From positions 1 through 44,727 of the forward strand of contig CATZNW010000022.1 of NCBI GenBank assembly GCA_958422185.1: a DNA stretch of 44,727 nucleotides, read 5' to 3'. The notes below the pieces were generated by a model. It had not been told where the DNA came from, made no database searches, and saw only the letters and a list, made by a program, of their open reading frames with translations. The translations under genes were made by a program, and so were the position numbers. The stretch is from an uncultured Clostridium sp. GTDB lineage: Bacteria; Bacillota; Clostridia; Oscillospirales; Acutalibacteraceae. Positions 15,358 through 24,243 of the stretch are shown here, in pieces; position 1 is the first letter of the stretch; every line of letters starts with the position of its first letter.

Positions 15358-17235
15358 TTCCTCTGATTTTTCGGTCCATTCCTCAAAAAGAGCGTCTCGT
15401 TCAGCCGTTTTCTGCTCCAGCTCATTATTAATAACAAGGAACTGCTCATACGGCGGATTGGAATTGAGTTTTTCTTCCAGAAGTGCGATCTCATCCTCCA
15501 GATCCTCAATATTGCCTTCAAGGCGGGAAACAGCGGTCCTCAACCTCCTTTGCCTGCTTTGAAGCTCCTTTCGCATTTTATAATCGTTTGCCTTCGGCTT
15601 GTAAGGCTGCTTTTTCTCAGTTTCATCAGAACCGCAGCGAATTTTTGCCTCTGAATAATCGTCATAATTGCCAATATATTTTTTTATGCCATGCTGCGTA
15701 AGTTCAAGAACCGTTGTGGCAAGTTTATTTATAAAATATCTGTCGTGCGACACAATAAGCATAGTGCCTGAATAGTTCAACAGCGTATTTTCAAGTTCTT
15801 CCCTTGAATAAGCGTCAAGGTGATTTGTGGGCTCGTCCAGCAAAAGAAAGTTATACTTCCCCAGCATCAGCTTAAGGAGGGCAACTCTTGCTCTCTCACC
15901 CCCAGAGCAGTCCGAAAGACGCTTATATACATCTTCACCTCTGAAAAGGAAAGCTGCAAGCGCGTTTCTGACATTGGTTTCTGTCATTGCCGGAAAGGCG
16001 GACCAGACCTCTTCAAGCGCGGTCTTATTCAAATCAAGTTTTTCCTGGACCTGGTCAAAATATCCGGTAAACAGATTCGCGCCGAATCTGAAGCTGCCCG
16101 AATCCTGCCGGTAATCGCCCATAAGTATCTTTAAAAGAGTCGTTTTGCCGCAGCCGTTATCACCTACAAGAAACACCCGTTCACCGCGTCTGATATCAAA
16201 CGAAATATGATCGAATATGTTTTTATCTCCGAAAGATTTAGAAAGCCCGTTAACATTCAGCACCTCTTCGCCAGAAATGCATTTCGGAGTAAAATCAAAG
16301 CGTATCCGCTTTCTTGCGGCGTCCGGCGGAACAAGCTGTGCCCGGATCCTTTCTATGACCTTTTCCTTGCTTTCCGCAGTCTTAATATTCTTTTCCCTGT
16401 TCCAGCGGCGCTGCTGTTCAATGATTCCTTCAAGGCGCTCAATCTCTTTCAGATCGTTTTCATATTTTTCTGCGATCGCCTTTTGCTCTGCTTCTTTTTT
16501 TACAAGAAACTCTGAATAGTTGCCCTTATAGGAGCGAAGCTTTCTGCATTCGATCTCGATCGTTTTATCCGTAATCTTATCCAGAAAATATCTGTCATGG
16601 GATATTACGATAAAAGCGCCTGAAAAGGAAGCCAAAAATCCCTCCAACCATTCTACCGAACTTATGTCCAAATGGTTAGTCGGCTCGTCAAGGAGGAGCA
16701 GATCCGCCCTGGAAAGAAGCAGTTTGGAAAGAATCAGTTTTGATCTCTGCCCGCCGGAAAGCGTTGACGTTGGTTTTGAGAAATCCTTTTCGTCAAAGCC
16801 GAGACCGAGCAGCGCGGAGCGCGTAAGGCTCTTATATGTTGAACCGCCGTTTCGCAGAAACTGCTCATTCAGAAAATCCTGGCGCGAGATAAGTTCTTTT
16901 GACGGCTGAGCCGTAAGCTTTGCAGATATCTCTTCCAGTTCCTTTTCTATTTTTATAAGATCTGAAAAAACGGAAACAAGCTCGTCATAAACAGTTCTGT
17001 TATCTGAACAGGTATGCTGCTCCATATATCCGAGTCTTATATTTCTGCCGATGAAAGCGCCGCCGGACGTTGGGCTGTATTCACCGGTAAGCACCTTAAA
17101 AAGCGAAGTTTTTCCCGCGCCGTTTGCACCAACAAGGCCGACTTTGTCCCTGTTGCCCATTTCAAAAGAAATATTCTCAAAAAGAGTATTTTCTCCGAAC
17201 GCCAGTGTAAGATTCTGAATATTGAGGCACGCCAT
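15337..17235 (-). CDS. ABC-F family ATP-binding protein
   Basis: A soluble 632-residue ABC-F protein with two ATP-binding domains and no membrane segments. Walker A loops are GANGAGKTS (about residues 36-44) and GDNGCGKTT, and ABC signatures are LSGGQRSKL and CSGGERARV. Both domains have LLLDEPTNHLD, and a C-terminal coiled coil (about 535-630) is of the Uup/YdiF type. ABC-F proteins act at the ribosomal E site to relieve stalling or, in some branches, protect against antibiotics; I see nothing that marks this as a resistance member. The ATG at 17235 follows AAAGGAG by 8 nt. An upstream in-frame GTG overlaps that site. Confidence 0.93.
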   Translation of the reverse strand: MACLNIQNLTLAFGENTLFENISFEMGNRDKVGLVGANGAGKTSLFKVLTGEYSPTSGGAFIGRNIRLGYMEQHTCSDNRTVYDELVSVFSDLIKIEKELEEISAKLTAQPSKELISRQDFLNEQFLRNGGSTYKSLTRSALLGLGFDEKDFSKPTSTLSGGQRSKLILSKLLLSRADLLLLDEPTNHLDISSVEWLEGFLASFSGAFIVISHDRYFLDKITDKTIEIECRKLRSYKGNYSEFLVKKEAEQKAIAEKYENDLKEIERLEGIIEQQRRWNREKNIKTAESKEKVIERIRAQLVPPDAARKRIRFDFTPKCISGEEVLNVNGLSKSFGDKNIFDHISFDIRRGERVFLVGDNGCGKTTLLKILMGDYRQDSGSFRFGANLFTGYFDQVQEKLDLNKTALEEVWSAFPAMTETNVRNALAAFLFRGEDVYKRLSDCSGGERARVALLKLMLGKYNFLLLDEPTNHLDAYSREELENTLLNYSGTMLIVSHDRYFINKLATTVLELTQHGIKKYIGNYDDYSEAKIRCGSDETEKKQPYKPKANDYKMRKELQSRQRRLRTAVSRLEGNIEDLEDEIALLEEKLNSNPPYEQFLVINNELEQKTAERDALFEEWTEKSEELTSLAD

Positions 17236-17266
17236 AAACTTCACTCCTTTCTGTTCACCGAAATAT

Positions 17267-17295
17267 ATTTTACACTATAAAACCTTGAATGTGAA
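17267..17295 (-). promoter_or_regulatory. Candidate promoter of the ABC-F gene
   Basis: On the minus strand TTCACA, 17 bp, TAAAAT. The -35 region overlaps the -35 of the divergent manA promoter (17285-17290), so polymerases could not occupy both at once. The -35 match is moderate. Confidence 0.5.
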
Positions 17296-17313
17296 GTAAA
17301 ATTTTGATATTAT
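17285..17313 (+). promoter_or_regulatory. manA promoter
   Basis: TTGAAT, a 17-bp spacer and TATTAT. The transcript would start near 17320, giving a leader of about 30 nt to the chosen manA start at 17352. Confidence 0.65.
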
Positions 17314-17351
17314 AGATATACTTTATAAACTGTGCATAAGAAGGCATGAAT

Positions 17352-18305
17352 ATGGATATACTTAAATTAAACCCCGTCTTTAAAGATTACATTTGGGGCG
17401 GCACACGTCTGCGTGATGAATTTAAAATGAAAACAGACCTTGATCCAGTTGCTGAAGGCTGGATGCTTGCCTGCCACAAGGACGGCATGAACACCGTGGA
17501 CGGCGGTATATACGATAAAAAAACGCTTGAAGAGGCTATAAACGCAGAGGGAAGCGTTAAAACGCTGGGAAAGAACAGCGCAAAATTCGATTACTTTCCT
17601 GTTCTGATCAAAATAATCGATGCGAAGGATAACCTTTCAATCCAAGTGCACCCGGACGACGAATATGCAAAGCGGGTGGAGCACGAATTCGGGAAGACAG
17701 AGATATGGTATGTGCTTGACGCTGAAGATGGCGCAGAGCTTATTTACGGCTTTAAAAACAAAATATCAAAAGAAGATTTCAGGAAAGCGATAGAAAACAA
17801 TACCCTGCCTGAGGTCTTAAACAGCGTAAAAGTGCATAAGGGCGACCTGTTCTTCATTGAAGCGGGCACGGTTCACGCCATAGGAAAAGGCACTTTGACT
17901 GCTGAAATTCAGCAAAACAGCAATTCCACATACAGGGTTTACGATTACGGCAGACTCGGAAAAGACGGCAGACCGCGGGAGCTTCACATTGAAAAAGCGG
18001 TGGACGTAACCGTTACAGAGCCTCCGAAATACGGCACAAGGCCGCAGGAAGCGCCTGAAAAGATCTGCGGCGGCAAAAAGCAGCTTCTTACAAAATGCGA
18101 TCTGTTTACCGTTTTCAGATATGACTGTGAAAGTGAGATCGTGCTGACCGCGGACGCCGACAGCTTTAACCATATCCTTATTATTGACGGAAACGGAAAG
18201 ATCTGCGGCAGAGAATTTAAAAAGGGAGACAGCTATTTCGTTCCGGCAGGATACGGAAAATATAATATAGAAGGTAAAGCAGAAATTATTTTAACAAAAA
18301 TTTAA
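17352..18305 (+). CDS. manA: Mannose-6-phosphate isomerase, class I (short type)
   Basis: ManA interconverts mannose 6-phosphate and fructose 6-phosphate in the cytoplasm with a zinc ion. The 317-residue length fits the short Gram-positive type. Zinc ligands are visible as Q98 and H100 (SIQVHPDDEYA), E117 (KTEIWYVL) and H175 (GTVHAIGKG), and the fold begins with LNPVFKDYIWGGTRL. Two ATG codons lie 6 bp apart. I chose the second (17352) because AGAAGG lies 7 nt before it, whereas it is only 1 nt from the first. It is followed by a strong terminator. Confidence 0.95.
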   Translation: MDILKLNPVFKDYIWGGTRLRDEFKMKTDLDPVAEGWMLACHKDGMNTVDGGIYDKKTLEEAINAEGSVKTLGKNSAKFDYFPVLIKIIDAKDNLSIQVHPDDEYAKRVEHEFGKTEIWYVLDAEDGAELIYGFKNKISKEDFRKAIENNTLPEVLNSVKVHKGDLFFIEAGTVHAIGKGTLTAEIQQNSNSTYRVYDYGRLGKDGRPRELHIEKAVDVTVTEPPKYGTRPQEAPEKICGGKKQLLTKCDLFTVFRYDCESEIVLTADADSFNHILIIDGNGKICGREFKKGDSYFVPAGYGKYNIEGKAEIILTKI

Positions 18306-18329
18306 TCCGCACCAGAACATTAAATGAAT

Positions 18330-18369
18330 AAAAAGTCGTTAGTACGGGCAACATACTAACGACTTTTTT
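18330..18369. terminator. Bidirectional intrinsic terminator after manA
   Basis: AAAAGTCGTTAGTA (18331-18344) pairs perfectly with TACTAACGACTTTT (18354-18367), a 14-bp stem with a 9-nt loop and T runs in both directions. The DUF378 ribosome binding site begins only a few bases later. Confidence 0.85.
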
Positions 18370-18385
18370 ATTTGGAGATGAGAAA

Positions 18386-18592
18386 ATGACGATTATAAAC
18401 AGAATAGCACTGATCCTTAACATAATAGGCGGACTTAACTGGGGTCTTGTGGGACTTTTTAAATTTGACCTTGTTGCCTGGATATGCGGCGGACAGGAAA
18501 GCGTTATAGCAAGGATCATTTACTGTCTTGTAGGCCTTGCGGCTATCTGGTGCATCAGCCTGCTTTTCAGAAGACATGTTGTTGAGGAATAA
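18386..18592 (+). CDS. DUF378 family small membrane protein
   Basis: A 68-residue protein of the DUF378/YuzA family, with two predicted membrane helices (about residues 4-28 and 40-60) and the family's NWGLVGLF segment between them. Its function is not known. TTTGGAGATGAGAAA precedes the ATG, so GGAG is well spaced. It starts just after the manA terminator and I see no separate promoter, so expression may depend on read-through or on a weak start within the terminator region. It converges with sigE. Confidence 0.88.
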   Translation: MTIINRIALILNIIGGLNWGLVGLFKFDLVAWICGGQESVIARIIYCLVGLAAIWCISLLFRRHVVEE

Positions 18593-18597
18593 CTGAC

Positions 18598-18622
18598 CGC
18601 GGTGCGGTAACATCCCGCCGCG
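18598..18622. terminator. Weak hairpin between DUF378 gene and sigE
   Basis: CGCGGTG pairs with CGCCGCG (one G-T wobble) around an 11-nt loop in the 36 bp between the convergent stops. There is no clear T run in either direction, so termination activity is uncertain. Confidence 0.3.
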
Positions 18623-18628
18623 TACATA

Positions 18629-19336
18629 TTAAGCGTATTCTTTCATAATCTGATTTCGGATTTTTGAAAGGATCCTTTTTTCCAGTCTGGAAATGTAGCT
18701 CTGCGAAATGCCCATAAGATCTGCAAGCTCTTTCTGCGTATGCTCTTTTTCACCCAGAATCCCGAAACGCATCTTCATAAGCTCGCGCTCCTTTTCAGGG
18801 AGGGCCAGGATTATTTTTAAAAGCAGGGCCTTTTCATCATTATATTCTATATCATTTGAGATCTCATCCGGCTCGCTTCCAAGAACATCACGCAAAGTCA
18901 GCTCATTGCCGTCCCAGTCAATGCTGAGCGGTTCGTCAAAACTCATTTCAAACTTAGCGTTGCTTATCTTCCTTAGATGCATAAGGATCTCATTTTCAAT
19001 ACAGCGTGACGCATATGTTGCAAGCTTTATATTTTTTTGCGGATCAAACGTTCTGACAGCCTTCATAAGACCGATGGTACCGATGGAAACAAGATCCTCC
19101 GTTGAAGTTGCGCATCCCTCAAATTTTTTGGCAATATAGACCACCAGACGAAGATTACGGGTTATCAGAAGCTCACGGTGGGCATCGTTTCCCTCTTTTA
19201 ATTCACGCATAACGGTCTCTTCCTCTTCCTTGGTAAGCGGCGGAGGCAGAGTTTCAGGCCCGTTTATGTAATAACAATTCTTTTTAAAAAGCCTGTTTAC
19301 GATTCTTAAGAAAAAAAATTTAATTTTTTGACGCAT
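18629..19336 (-). CDS. sigE: Sporulation sigma factor SigE (pro-sigma-E)
   Basis: SigE directs early mother-cell transcription during sporulation. The 235-residue protein begins with a basic, hydrophobic pro-sequence of about 21 residues ending just before YYINGPETLPPPL, the point matching the mature N-terminus of B. subtilis SigE. Regions 2 (STEDLVSIGTIGLMKAVRTF), 3 and 4 (MGISQSYISRLEKRI) are intact. The pro-sequence is removed by SpoIIGA, encoded just upstream and overlapping by 17 bp. AGAGGTG precedes the ATG closely. In B. subtilis sigG follows; here the next gene is a convergent DUF378 gene instead. Confidence 0.96.
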   Translation of the reverse strand: MRQKIKFFFLRIVNRLFKKNCYYINGPETLPPPLTKEEEETVMRELKEGNDAHRELLITRNLRLVVYIAKKFEGCATSTEDLVSIGTIGLMKAVRTFDPQKNIKLATYASRCIENEILMHLRKISNAKFEMSFDEPLSIDWDGNELTLRDVLGSEPDEISNDIEYNDEKALLLKIILALPEKERELMKMRFGILGEKEHTQKELADLMGISQSYISRLEKRILSKIRNQIMKEYA

Positions 19337-20138
19337 ATTGCACCTCTGCTACAGATTTGGGATTGATTATCCCGCGGTACTCCCCTTTTTTCACATTGCT
19401 GCTTAAGGCTATATATACCCTTGTCAATTCGCCGCACCCGCGCGACGTTGAAATCACCACCTTTTCCGGTTTGAATGCCTTTAATATTCCTTCTCCGTTC
19501 ACTGTTGAAACAGGAATGACCCTGCTGCACGGAGCATCTTTAAACAGATCTTCATCTGCAACGATCACGGGATAATCCGAGAATGGCTCGCGAAGATTAT
19601 TGCCGCTGTCTGCAAAAGCAAAAAACGAACGTTTCTTTCCCCCGTAATAAACCGTTACATTATAAAGTTCATTTTTTGCGGTCTTATTATTGTATATCCT
19701 GATGATAACCGCACTGATCACATAAGCAATGAATGCCGATATCAAAAGAACCGACGCTGAAATATCAAAATATACGGTGGAATTATTTATAACGATCCCC
19801 GAAGGCCGGAAGATCATCCACAGACCCACCATGATACCAACAAATACGAAATTCACAAAAAAGAATATTGCGGTATCCTTTAAAAAGCATTTAACGGTAG
19901 ATCGCCTGAAAGCGATCAAAACGATAACGCAGGCAGCGGCAAATTTTCCCAAAAGCGAAACGGCAAATTCCAGCTCATCAGACAAGATGACCAGCGAATA
20001 GGCTGCCCCGGCAAAAGACGCCAGCACAATGCGGTAGAGTTTTGAAGTTTCCTTGGCAAGTTTTTGTGTAATGAGCAAAAGCAGAAAAGTAATAAAAAAA
20101 TTTACGACAAGCAAAACGTCTACATAAATAACTGTCAA
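19320..20138 (-). CDS. spoIIGA: Sporulation sigma-E processing peptidase SpoIIGA
   Basis: SpoIIGA is the membrane-bound aspartic protease that cleaves pro-sigma-E in the mother cell after a signal from the forespore. The N-terminal half (about residues 1-150) has five hydrophobic helices starting VIYVDVLLVVNF. The C-terminal half carries the catalytic DSGNNLREP motif after SFFA. The 272-residue length is near normal. I chose the TTG at 20138: the promoter places transcription start only a few bases before the ATG at 20144, and GGTGAT lies just upstream of the TTG. The start also aligns with known SpoIIGA N-termini. The alternative starts add only a few residues. Confidence 0.93.
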   Translation of the reverse strand: MTVIYVDVLLVVNFFITFLLLLITQKLAKETSKLYRIVLASFAGAAYSLVILSDELEFAVSLLGKFAAACVIVLIAFRRSTVKCFLKDTAIFFFVNFVFVGIMVGLWMIFRPSGIVINNSTVYFDISASVLLISAFIAYVISAVIIRIYNNKTAKNELYNVTVYYGGKKRSFFAFADSGNNLREPFSDYPVIVADEDLFKDAPCSRVIPVSTVNGEGILKAFKPEKVVISTSRGCGELTRVYIALSSNVKKGEYRGIINPKSVAEVQYASKN

Positions 20139-20154
20139 CGCCATCACCGATTTT

Positions 20155-20187
20155 ATTATAGATTCGATACGGCAAATAAATTGTCAA
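20155..20187 (-). promoter_or_regulatory. spoIIG-type promoter with 21-bp spacer and Spo0A-like box
   Basis: On the minus strand consensus TTGACA (20182-20187) and TATAAT (20155-20160) are separated by 21 bp. B. subtilis spoIIG is known for a 22-bp spacer that makes it depend on Spo0A. Within the spacer lies TATCGAA (20163-20169), one base from the 0A box TGTCGAA. Confidence 0.75.
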
Positions 20188-20199
20188 ATATTAAATCAT

Positions 20200-20235
20200 A
20201 AAAAGAAAAAAACGGCTGAGCAAATACTCAGCCGT
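20200..20235 (-). terminator. Intrinsic terminator after the cyclophilin gene
   Basis: ACGGCTGAG and CTCAGCCGT form a perfect 9-bp stem with a 6-nt loop. On the minus strand a long T-rich tail follows. It ends the peptidase-exporter-GH2-cyclophilin operon just upstream of the spoIIGA promoter. Confidence 0.9.
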
Positions 20236-20250
20236 AAAATTTTAAAGACT

Positions 20251-20838
20251 TCATTTATTTATAACGATCTCATGGATAACAACATCATTGATTGGTTTAT
20301 CATTCGGTCCGCACTTTACGGACGCGATCGAATCCAAAACGTCAGCGCCGTTTATGAGCTGGCCGAACACAGTGTGGTGAAAATCGAGCCAGGGTGTGCC
20401 GCCGACTTGTTTGTAATTATCAATTACTTTCTGAGGGAAACCGTTTTCCTTCAGCTGCTCCATCTGTGAAAGCAGATTCTGTGGCACGGATTTTGCCTGC
20501 ACGATAAAGAACTGACTGCCGTTGGTGTTCGGCCCCGCGTTTGCCATAGACAGCGCACCGTAATAATTGCGTGCATCGAGGCTGAATTCATCTTCAAAAT
20601 TCTTGCCGAAGACGGATTCGCCGCCCATTCCCGTTCCGGTAGGATCACCGCCCTGGATCATGAAATCCTGAATGACTCTGTGAAAAATAAGATCATTATA
20701 ATAGCCGTTTTCCGAATGTGTAATAAAATTTTCAACGGCCTTGGGCGCCACCTCAGGAAAAAGTACGAACTCCATATCACCCCTGTTCGTTCTGATAACG
20801 GCCCTAACGCCTTCTTTAATATCAAGCTGATTCATCAT
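20251..20838 (-). CDS. Cyclophilin-type peptidyl-prolyl cis-trans isomerase
   Basis: A 195-residue cyclophilin. It contains the catalytic segment IFHRVIQDFMIQGGDPTGTGMGG (split here as FHRVI and FMIQGGDP) and NTNGSQFFI, with the expected Arg, Phe, Gln and Phe residues. The C-terminal WLDFHHTVFGQL segment completes the fold. It speeds proline isomerisation during folding; with no signal peptide it is cytoplasmic. AAAGGG lies 7 nt before the ATG, which overlaps the GH2 stop (ATGA). It is the last gene of the operon. Confidence 0.93.
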   Translation of the reverse strand: MMNQLDIKEGVRAVIRTNRGDMEFVLFPEVAPKAVENFITHSENGYYNDLIFHRVIQDFMIQGGDPTGTGMGGESVFGKNFEDEFSLDARNYYGALSMANAGPNTNGSQFFIVQAKSVPQNLLSQMEQLKENGFPQKVIDNYKQVGGTPWLDFHHTVFGQLINGADVLDSIASVKCGPNDKPINDVVIHEIVINK

Positions 20839-22529
20839 AATTTAACCCTTTCATTGATTTTTCTGAGCAGATCTGCGGATATTTTTTCGATCCTTCTGTC
20901 ATAAGTCAAAAGGCCGTTCAATTCATCTTCCACATCGGTAAGCTGAGTATAGACAGTTGCCGAAAGTCCGGTCCTGATCTGGGGAATAATGACCTTTTCA
21001 AACATTTTTTTATACGCCTTTTCAAGACTTTCCGTTGAATTGTAGATCTTATATCCAAACATTTTATTATTGAACGTATGGCCCTTTATCCTGCGGGAGA
21101 ATCCGCCGAATTCCGAAAGGACATACGGTCTGCTGCCTTTTTTTACATGGATCGGCGTAAAATAAATATGTTTTGATATAACGTCGGTAACGCCTCTGTC
21201 GTGCCAGCCGGACGCGGAATCCACTGTTCTTGTTTTATCAAAATCCTTTATAAATTTATAGGCCATGGCACTGTCGAACTGCCCCCAGCCCTCATTGAAC
21301 GGTACCCAGAGCGCTATGCACGGGCAATTATAGAGAGAGCTGAGCATCTCTTTCAGTTCTTTATAGTAGCTTTCACGCTGAGAAGCATCAGTACGCTTAA
21401 AAGTTTTGTAACGGGTATCATCAAGATTGATTCCTATGAACGGCAGAACAGAAATCTCAAGGCCGTACTTGCCCCCTCCGTTTACCATATCCTGCCAGAC
21501 CAGGATTCCGTTCACATCACAATAGTGATACCACAGCATCGGCTCGATCTTGATATGCTTTCTGAGCATGTTAAATCCCATTTTTTTAACAGTTTTAACA
21601 TCGGATTCCATAGCCTCGTTAGAAGGGGGAGTTAAAAACCCGTCAGGATAATAGCCCTGGTCAAGAAGACCGTTGTGGAAATAAGGCTTATTGTTTAAAA
21701 ACAGCCTCTGAACACCGTTTTTGTCCGTGCCGGTTGAAAACTTTCTCATTCCGAAATAAGATTTCACACGGTCTTTCCCACAAGCGAACGTAACATTATA
21801 AAGAAACGGACTTTCCGGTGACCATGACTTGAAATTAGGGATCCTGACAACATGTTCCGATGTTTGGGCGATCAGAATATCACCGTCATAAACGGAAGTT
21901 ATGACTTGGCTGTCTGCATCAAATTCAAAGCGGACCTGCTCATCATCATACTCCGGTGTGATCTTAACGCTGTGCAAATACTCCGCCGGCGTACTTTCAA
22001 GCCACACGGTCTGCCAGATACCGCTTTGAGGACTGTACCATATACCCCCGCGGCGGAACTTTTGCTTGCCCCGAGAAAATTCGCCTGTATCCGAATAATC
22101 CTTAACGGTGACATTCAGACGGTTGGGTCCTTCGTTTACATATTCTGTTATCTCAAAAGAAAAAGGTGTATACCCTCCCGTATGCGAGCCGACATGAACA
22201 CCGTTCACAAACACATCCGCGATCTGATCAACTGCCCCGAAATGAATAAATATTCTGCCTTTATTAAAATCCTGCGGGATATCAAACGTTTTATCGTAAT
22301 GCAGATATTCAGACGGTTTAAGCACTCTGCCGACGCCGGAGAGCGGCGTTTCCGGAGAAAAAGGCACAACGATCTCCAAAGGAAAATCAGCCGGAAGAGC
22401 TCTGTTTTCCGTAAATGCGCATTTCCATATGCCGTTCAGATTGATATAGCTGTCTCTTACGAACTGCGGCCGTGGATATTCAGCCAGCGGACTGTTTTTA
22501 TTGATCTTTTTTCCGAATTCAGTCAGCAT
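20835..22529 (-). CDS. Glycoside hydrolase family 2 protein, cytoplasmic
   Basis: A 564-residue GH2 enzyme with the usual order: sugar-binding jelly roll (about 20-180, with GAVDQIADVFVNG), an immunoglobulin-like domain, and a TIM barrel from about 280. The probable acid/base is E413 in PFNEGWGQ and the nucleophile E473 in VLSEFGGF. There is no signal peptide, so it acts on imported saccharides. It is shorter than LacZ (about 1,020 residues) and resembles the compact GH2 group; the linkage and sugar cannot be told from sequence alone. I chose the ATG at 22529, with GAGGT 8 nt upstream, over one two codons earlier. It overlaps the exporter gene end by 11 bp. Confidence 0.88.
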   Translation of the reverse strand: MLTEFGKKINKNSPLAEYPRPQFVRDSYINLNGIWKCAFTENRALPADFPLEIVVPFSPETPLSGVGRVLKPSEYLHYDKTFDIPQDFNKGRIFIHFGAVDQIADVFVNGVHVGSHTGGYTPFSFEITEYVNEGPNRLNVTVKDYSDTGEFSRGKQKFRRGGIWYSPQSGIWQTVWLESTPAEYLHSVKITPEYDDEQVRFEFDADSQVITSVYDGDILIAQTSEHVVRIPNFKSWSPESPFLYNVTFACGKDRVKSYFGMRKFSTGTDKNGVQRLFLNNKPYFHNGLLDQGYYPDGFLTPPSNEAMESDVKTVKKMGFNMLRKHIKIEPMLWYHYCDVNGILVWQDMVNGGGKYGLEISVLPFIGINLDDTRYKTFKRTDASQRESYYKELKEMLSSLYNCPCIALWVPFNEGWGQFDSAMAYKFIKDFDKTRTVDSASGWHDRGVTDVISKHIYFTPIHVKKGSRPYVLSEFGGFSRRIKGHTFNNKMFGYKIYNSTESLEKAYKKMFEKVIIPQIRTGLSATVYTQLTDVEDELNGLLTYDRRIEKISADLLRKINERVKL

Positions 22530-24243
22530 CTTCATTTACCTCACTGATGATCTTTGCATTTTCGATCCTTACATGTTTATTGCATATCTGGAGAGCCGCC
22601 TTTTTATGGCTGACGATGATACACGTTACGTTTTTCATTTCTTTTAGATTTGTAAGAAACGCCTTTTCCGTATCTTCATCAAGCGCGGAGGTAGCTTCAT
22701 CAAGAAGCAGCACCGGAGACTCGCTCAGCATTGATCTTGCAATGGCAAGGCGCTGTATCTGACCTTCCGAAAGGCCAAGCCCTTTTTCGCCTATAACCGT
22801 TTCGATACCGTCAGGCAATTCGTTTATAAACTGATCCGCGCAGGATATATGTATAGCGTTTTGTATCTCCTCATTTGAAGCAAACGGATTTATAAAGGTC
22901 AGATTCTCCCTTATCGTTCCGGAAAGCAGCATATTTCCCTGGGGAACATATGAAAAAAGCCGCCTTGTATGCTTATCTACGGGAAGTTTGCCGTCGCTGA
23001 GTTCAAGTGATATCTCTCCGCTGCGGACATTTAAAACACCGAGCAGCAGCTTTAGCAAAGTGCTTTTTCCTATGCCCGATATACCTGTTATAGCAATGAA
23101 ATCGCCTTTATTAACGGTTAAAGAGGTATTGTCAAGAATCACTTCCCGGTCATATTTAAATGTTATATTCTCAAATTTTATGGATCTGAGCTTTTCATAT
23201 GTATCCGCTACGTTTATATCTTTTTCGTTGCTCTCCTTTTCGTCCGGCAGATTTGCGATCTCCATAAGCCTTTCGGCCGAGGCAATCACATTATAATATT
23301 TCGGTAAAACAGAAGAAAGGCTGGCAAAGGGACCCTGTACCTGATTAACCAGCTGCAGCATAGCGGTGACTGTGCCGTACGTCATACTGATACCGCCGAT
23401 CCCCAGCAGACCGAAAGCTCCGAAAGTCAGAGCAAAAACATAGCCAATATTAAATACCGTTGAAATACCACCGCGCGACGCGATATGCATAAATCTGCGT
23501 TTCATTCTTGCTTTATAGTTTTTTTCCTGCAAAACATCCGCCTCGTCTGCAACACGGTCCTCTGCGGCAAAGGATTTGACAACAAGCAGATTGATCACGG
23601 CCTCCTGAAAGAAGGAGCGCGTACCTCCTTCCGTTTCCTGCACGCGCTTGTGCAGTTTCTTCAATGGTCCTCTGAAAGCACGCATACACAAAAAAACAAA
23701 AAATCCGCCGGCAAGGAAAACAAACGCAAACACCCTGCTGATCACTACCAAATAGATAAACGCGCACAGCAGCTTTACAATATAGAACGTTGAATCGGGC
23801 ACAATGGTTGTGATTCCGTCCGTAACAACGGTAATATCATTAAAAAGCCTGTTCTGAAGCTCACCCGTATGATAGGAAGTTATTTTGGAATAATCCTTTT
23901 TCATTATTTCCTGAAGAAGATATTTCCGGTAGTCCATATCAAGGCGCCCGCGGCATCTTTCAGAAAAACTGTTGCTAAGCAGATTCAGAAGCAGCTGCAA
24001 CATGATGACCGCGAACAGCGCAACGGCATACTTTAGAACGTAATGATAATCACGGTATTCAACAGCGCCGTCAATAATATTTTTGGAAAAGTTGGCAAAA
24101 ACTACCGAAAGGCTTGCCCATATGATATTGGCAACCATAACAACAGCCATTTTACCGTATTGCCGTCTGCCTATCTTCATAAGCCAGGCAACAACGGTCA
24201 GGTCGCTTTTTTTAAATCTTCTGTGTTTTACATTATCGCTCAC
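22519..24243 (-). CDS. ABC transporter, fused permease and ATPase (exporter type)
   Basis: A 574-residue half-transporter: six membrane helices (about residues 30-310) joined to an ATPase domain with Walker A GISGIGKST, Q-loop SYVPQGN, signature LSEGQIQRL (Glu in place of the second Gly), Walker B VLLLDEATSALDE and H-loop SHK. It would work as a homodimer and export peptides, lipids or drugs; no peptidase C39 domain is present. The start is GTG at 24243, overlapping the peptidase stop as GTGA, with GAGGT 8 nt upstream. Coupling with an S24/S26 peptidase suggests joint action on a peptide or lipoprotein. Confidence 0.9.
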   Translation of the reverse strand: MSDNVKHRRFKKSDLTVVAWLMKIGRRQYGKMAVVMVANIIWASLSVVFANFSKNIIDGAVEYRDYHYVLKYAVALFAVIMLQLLLNLLSNSFSERCRGRLDMDYRKYLLQEIMKKDYSKITSYHTGELQNRLFNDITVVTDGITTIVPDSTFYIVKLLCAFIYLVVISRVFAFVFLAGGFFVFLCMRAFRGPLKKLHKRVQETEGGTRSFFQEAVINLLVVKSFAAEDRVADEADVLQEKNYKARMKRRFMHIASRGGISTVFNIGYVFALTFGAFGLLGIGGISMTYGTVTAMLQLVNQVQGPFASLSSVLPKYYNVIASAERLMEIANLPDEKESNEKDINVADTYEKLRSIKFENITFKYDREVILDNTSLTVNKGDFIAITGISGIGKSTLLKLLLGVLNVRSGEISLELSDGKLPVDKHTRRLFSYVPQGNMLLSGTIRENLTFINPFASNEEIQNAIHISCADQFINELPDGIETVIGEKGLGLSEGQIQRLAIARSMLSESPVLLLDEATSALDEDTEKAFLTNLKEMKNVTCIIVSHKKAALQICNKHVRIENAKIISEVNEDAD

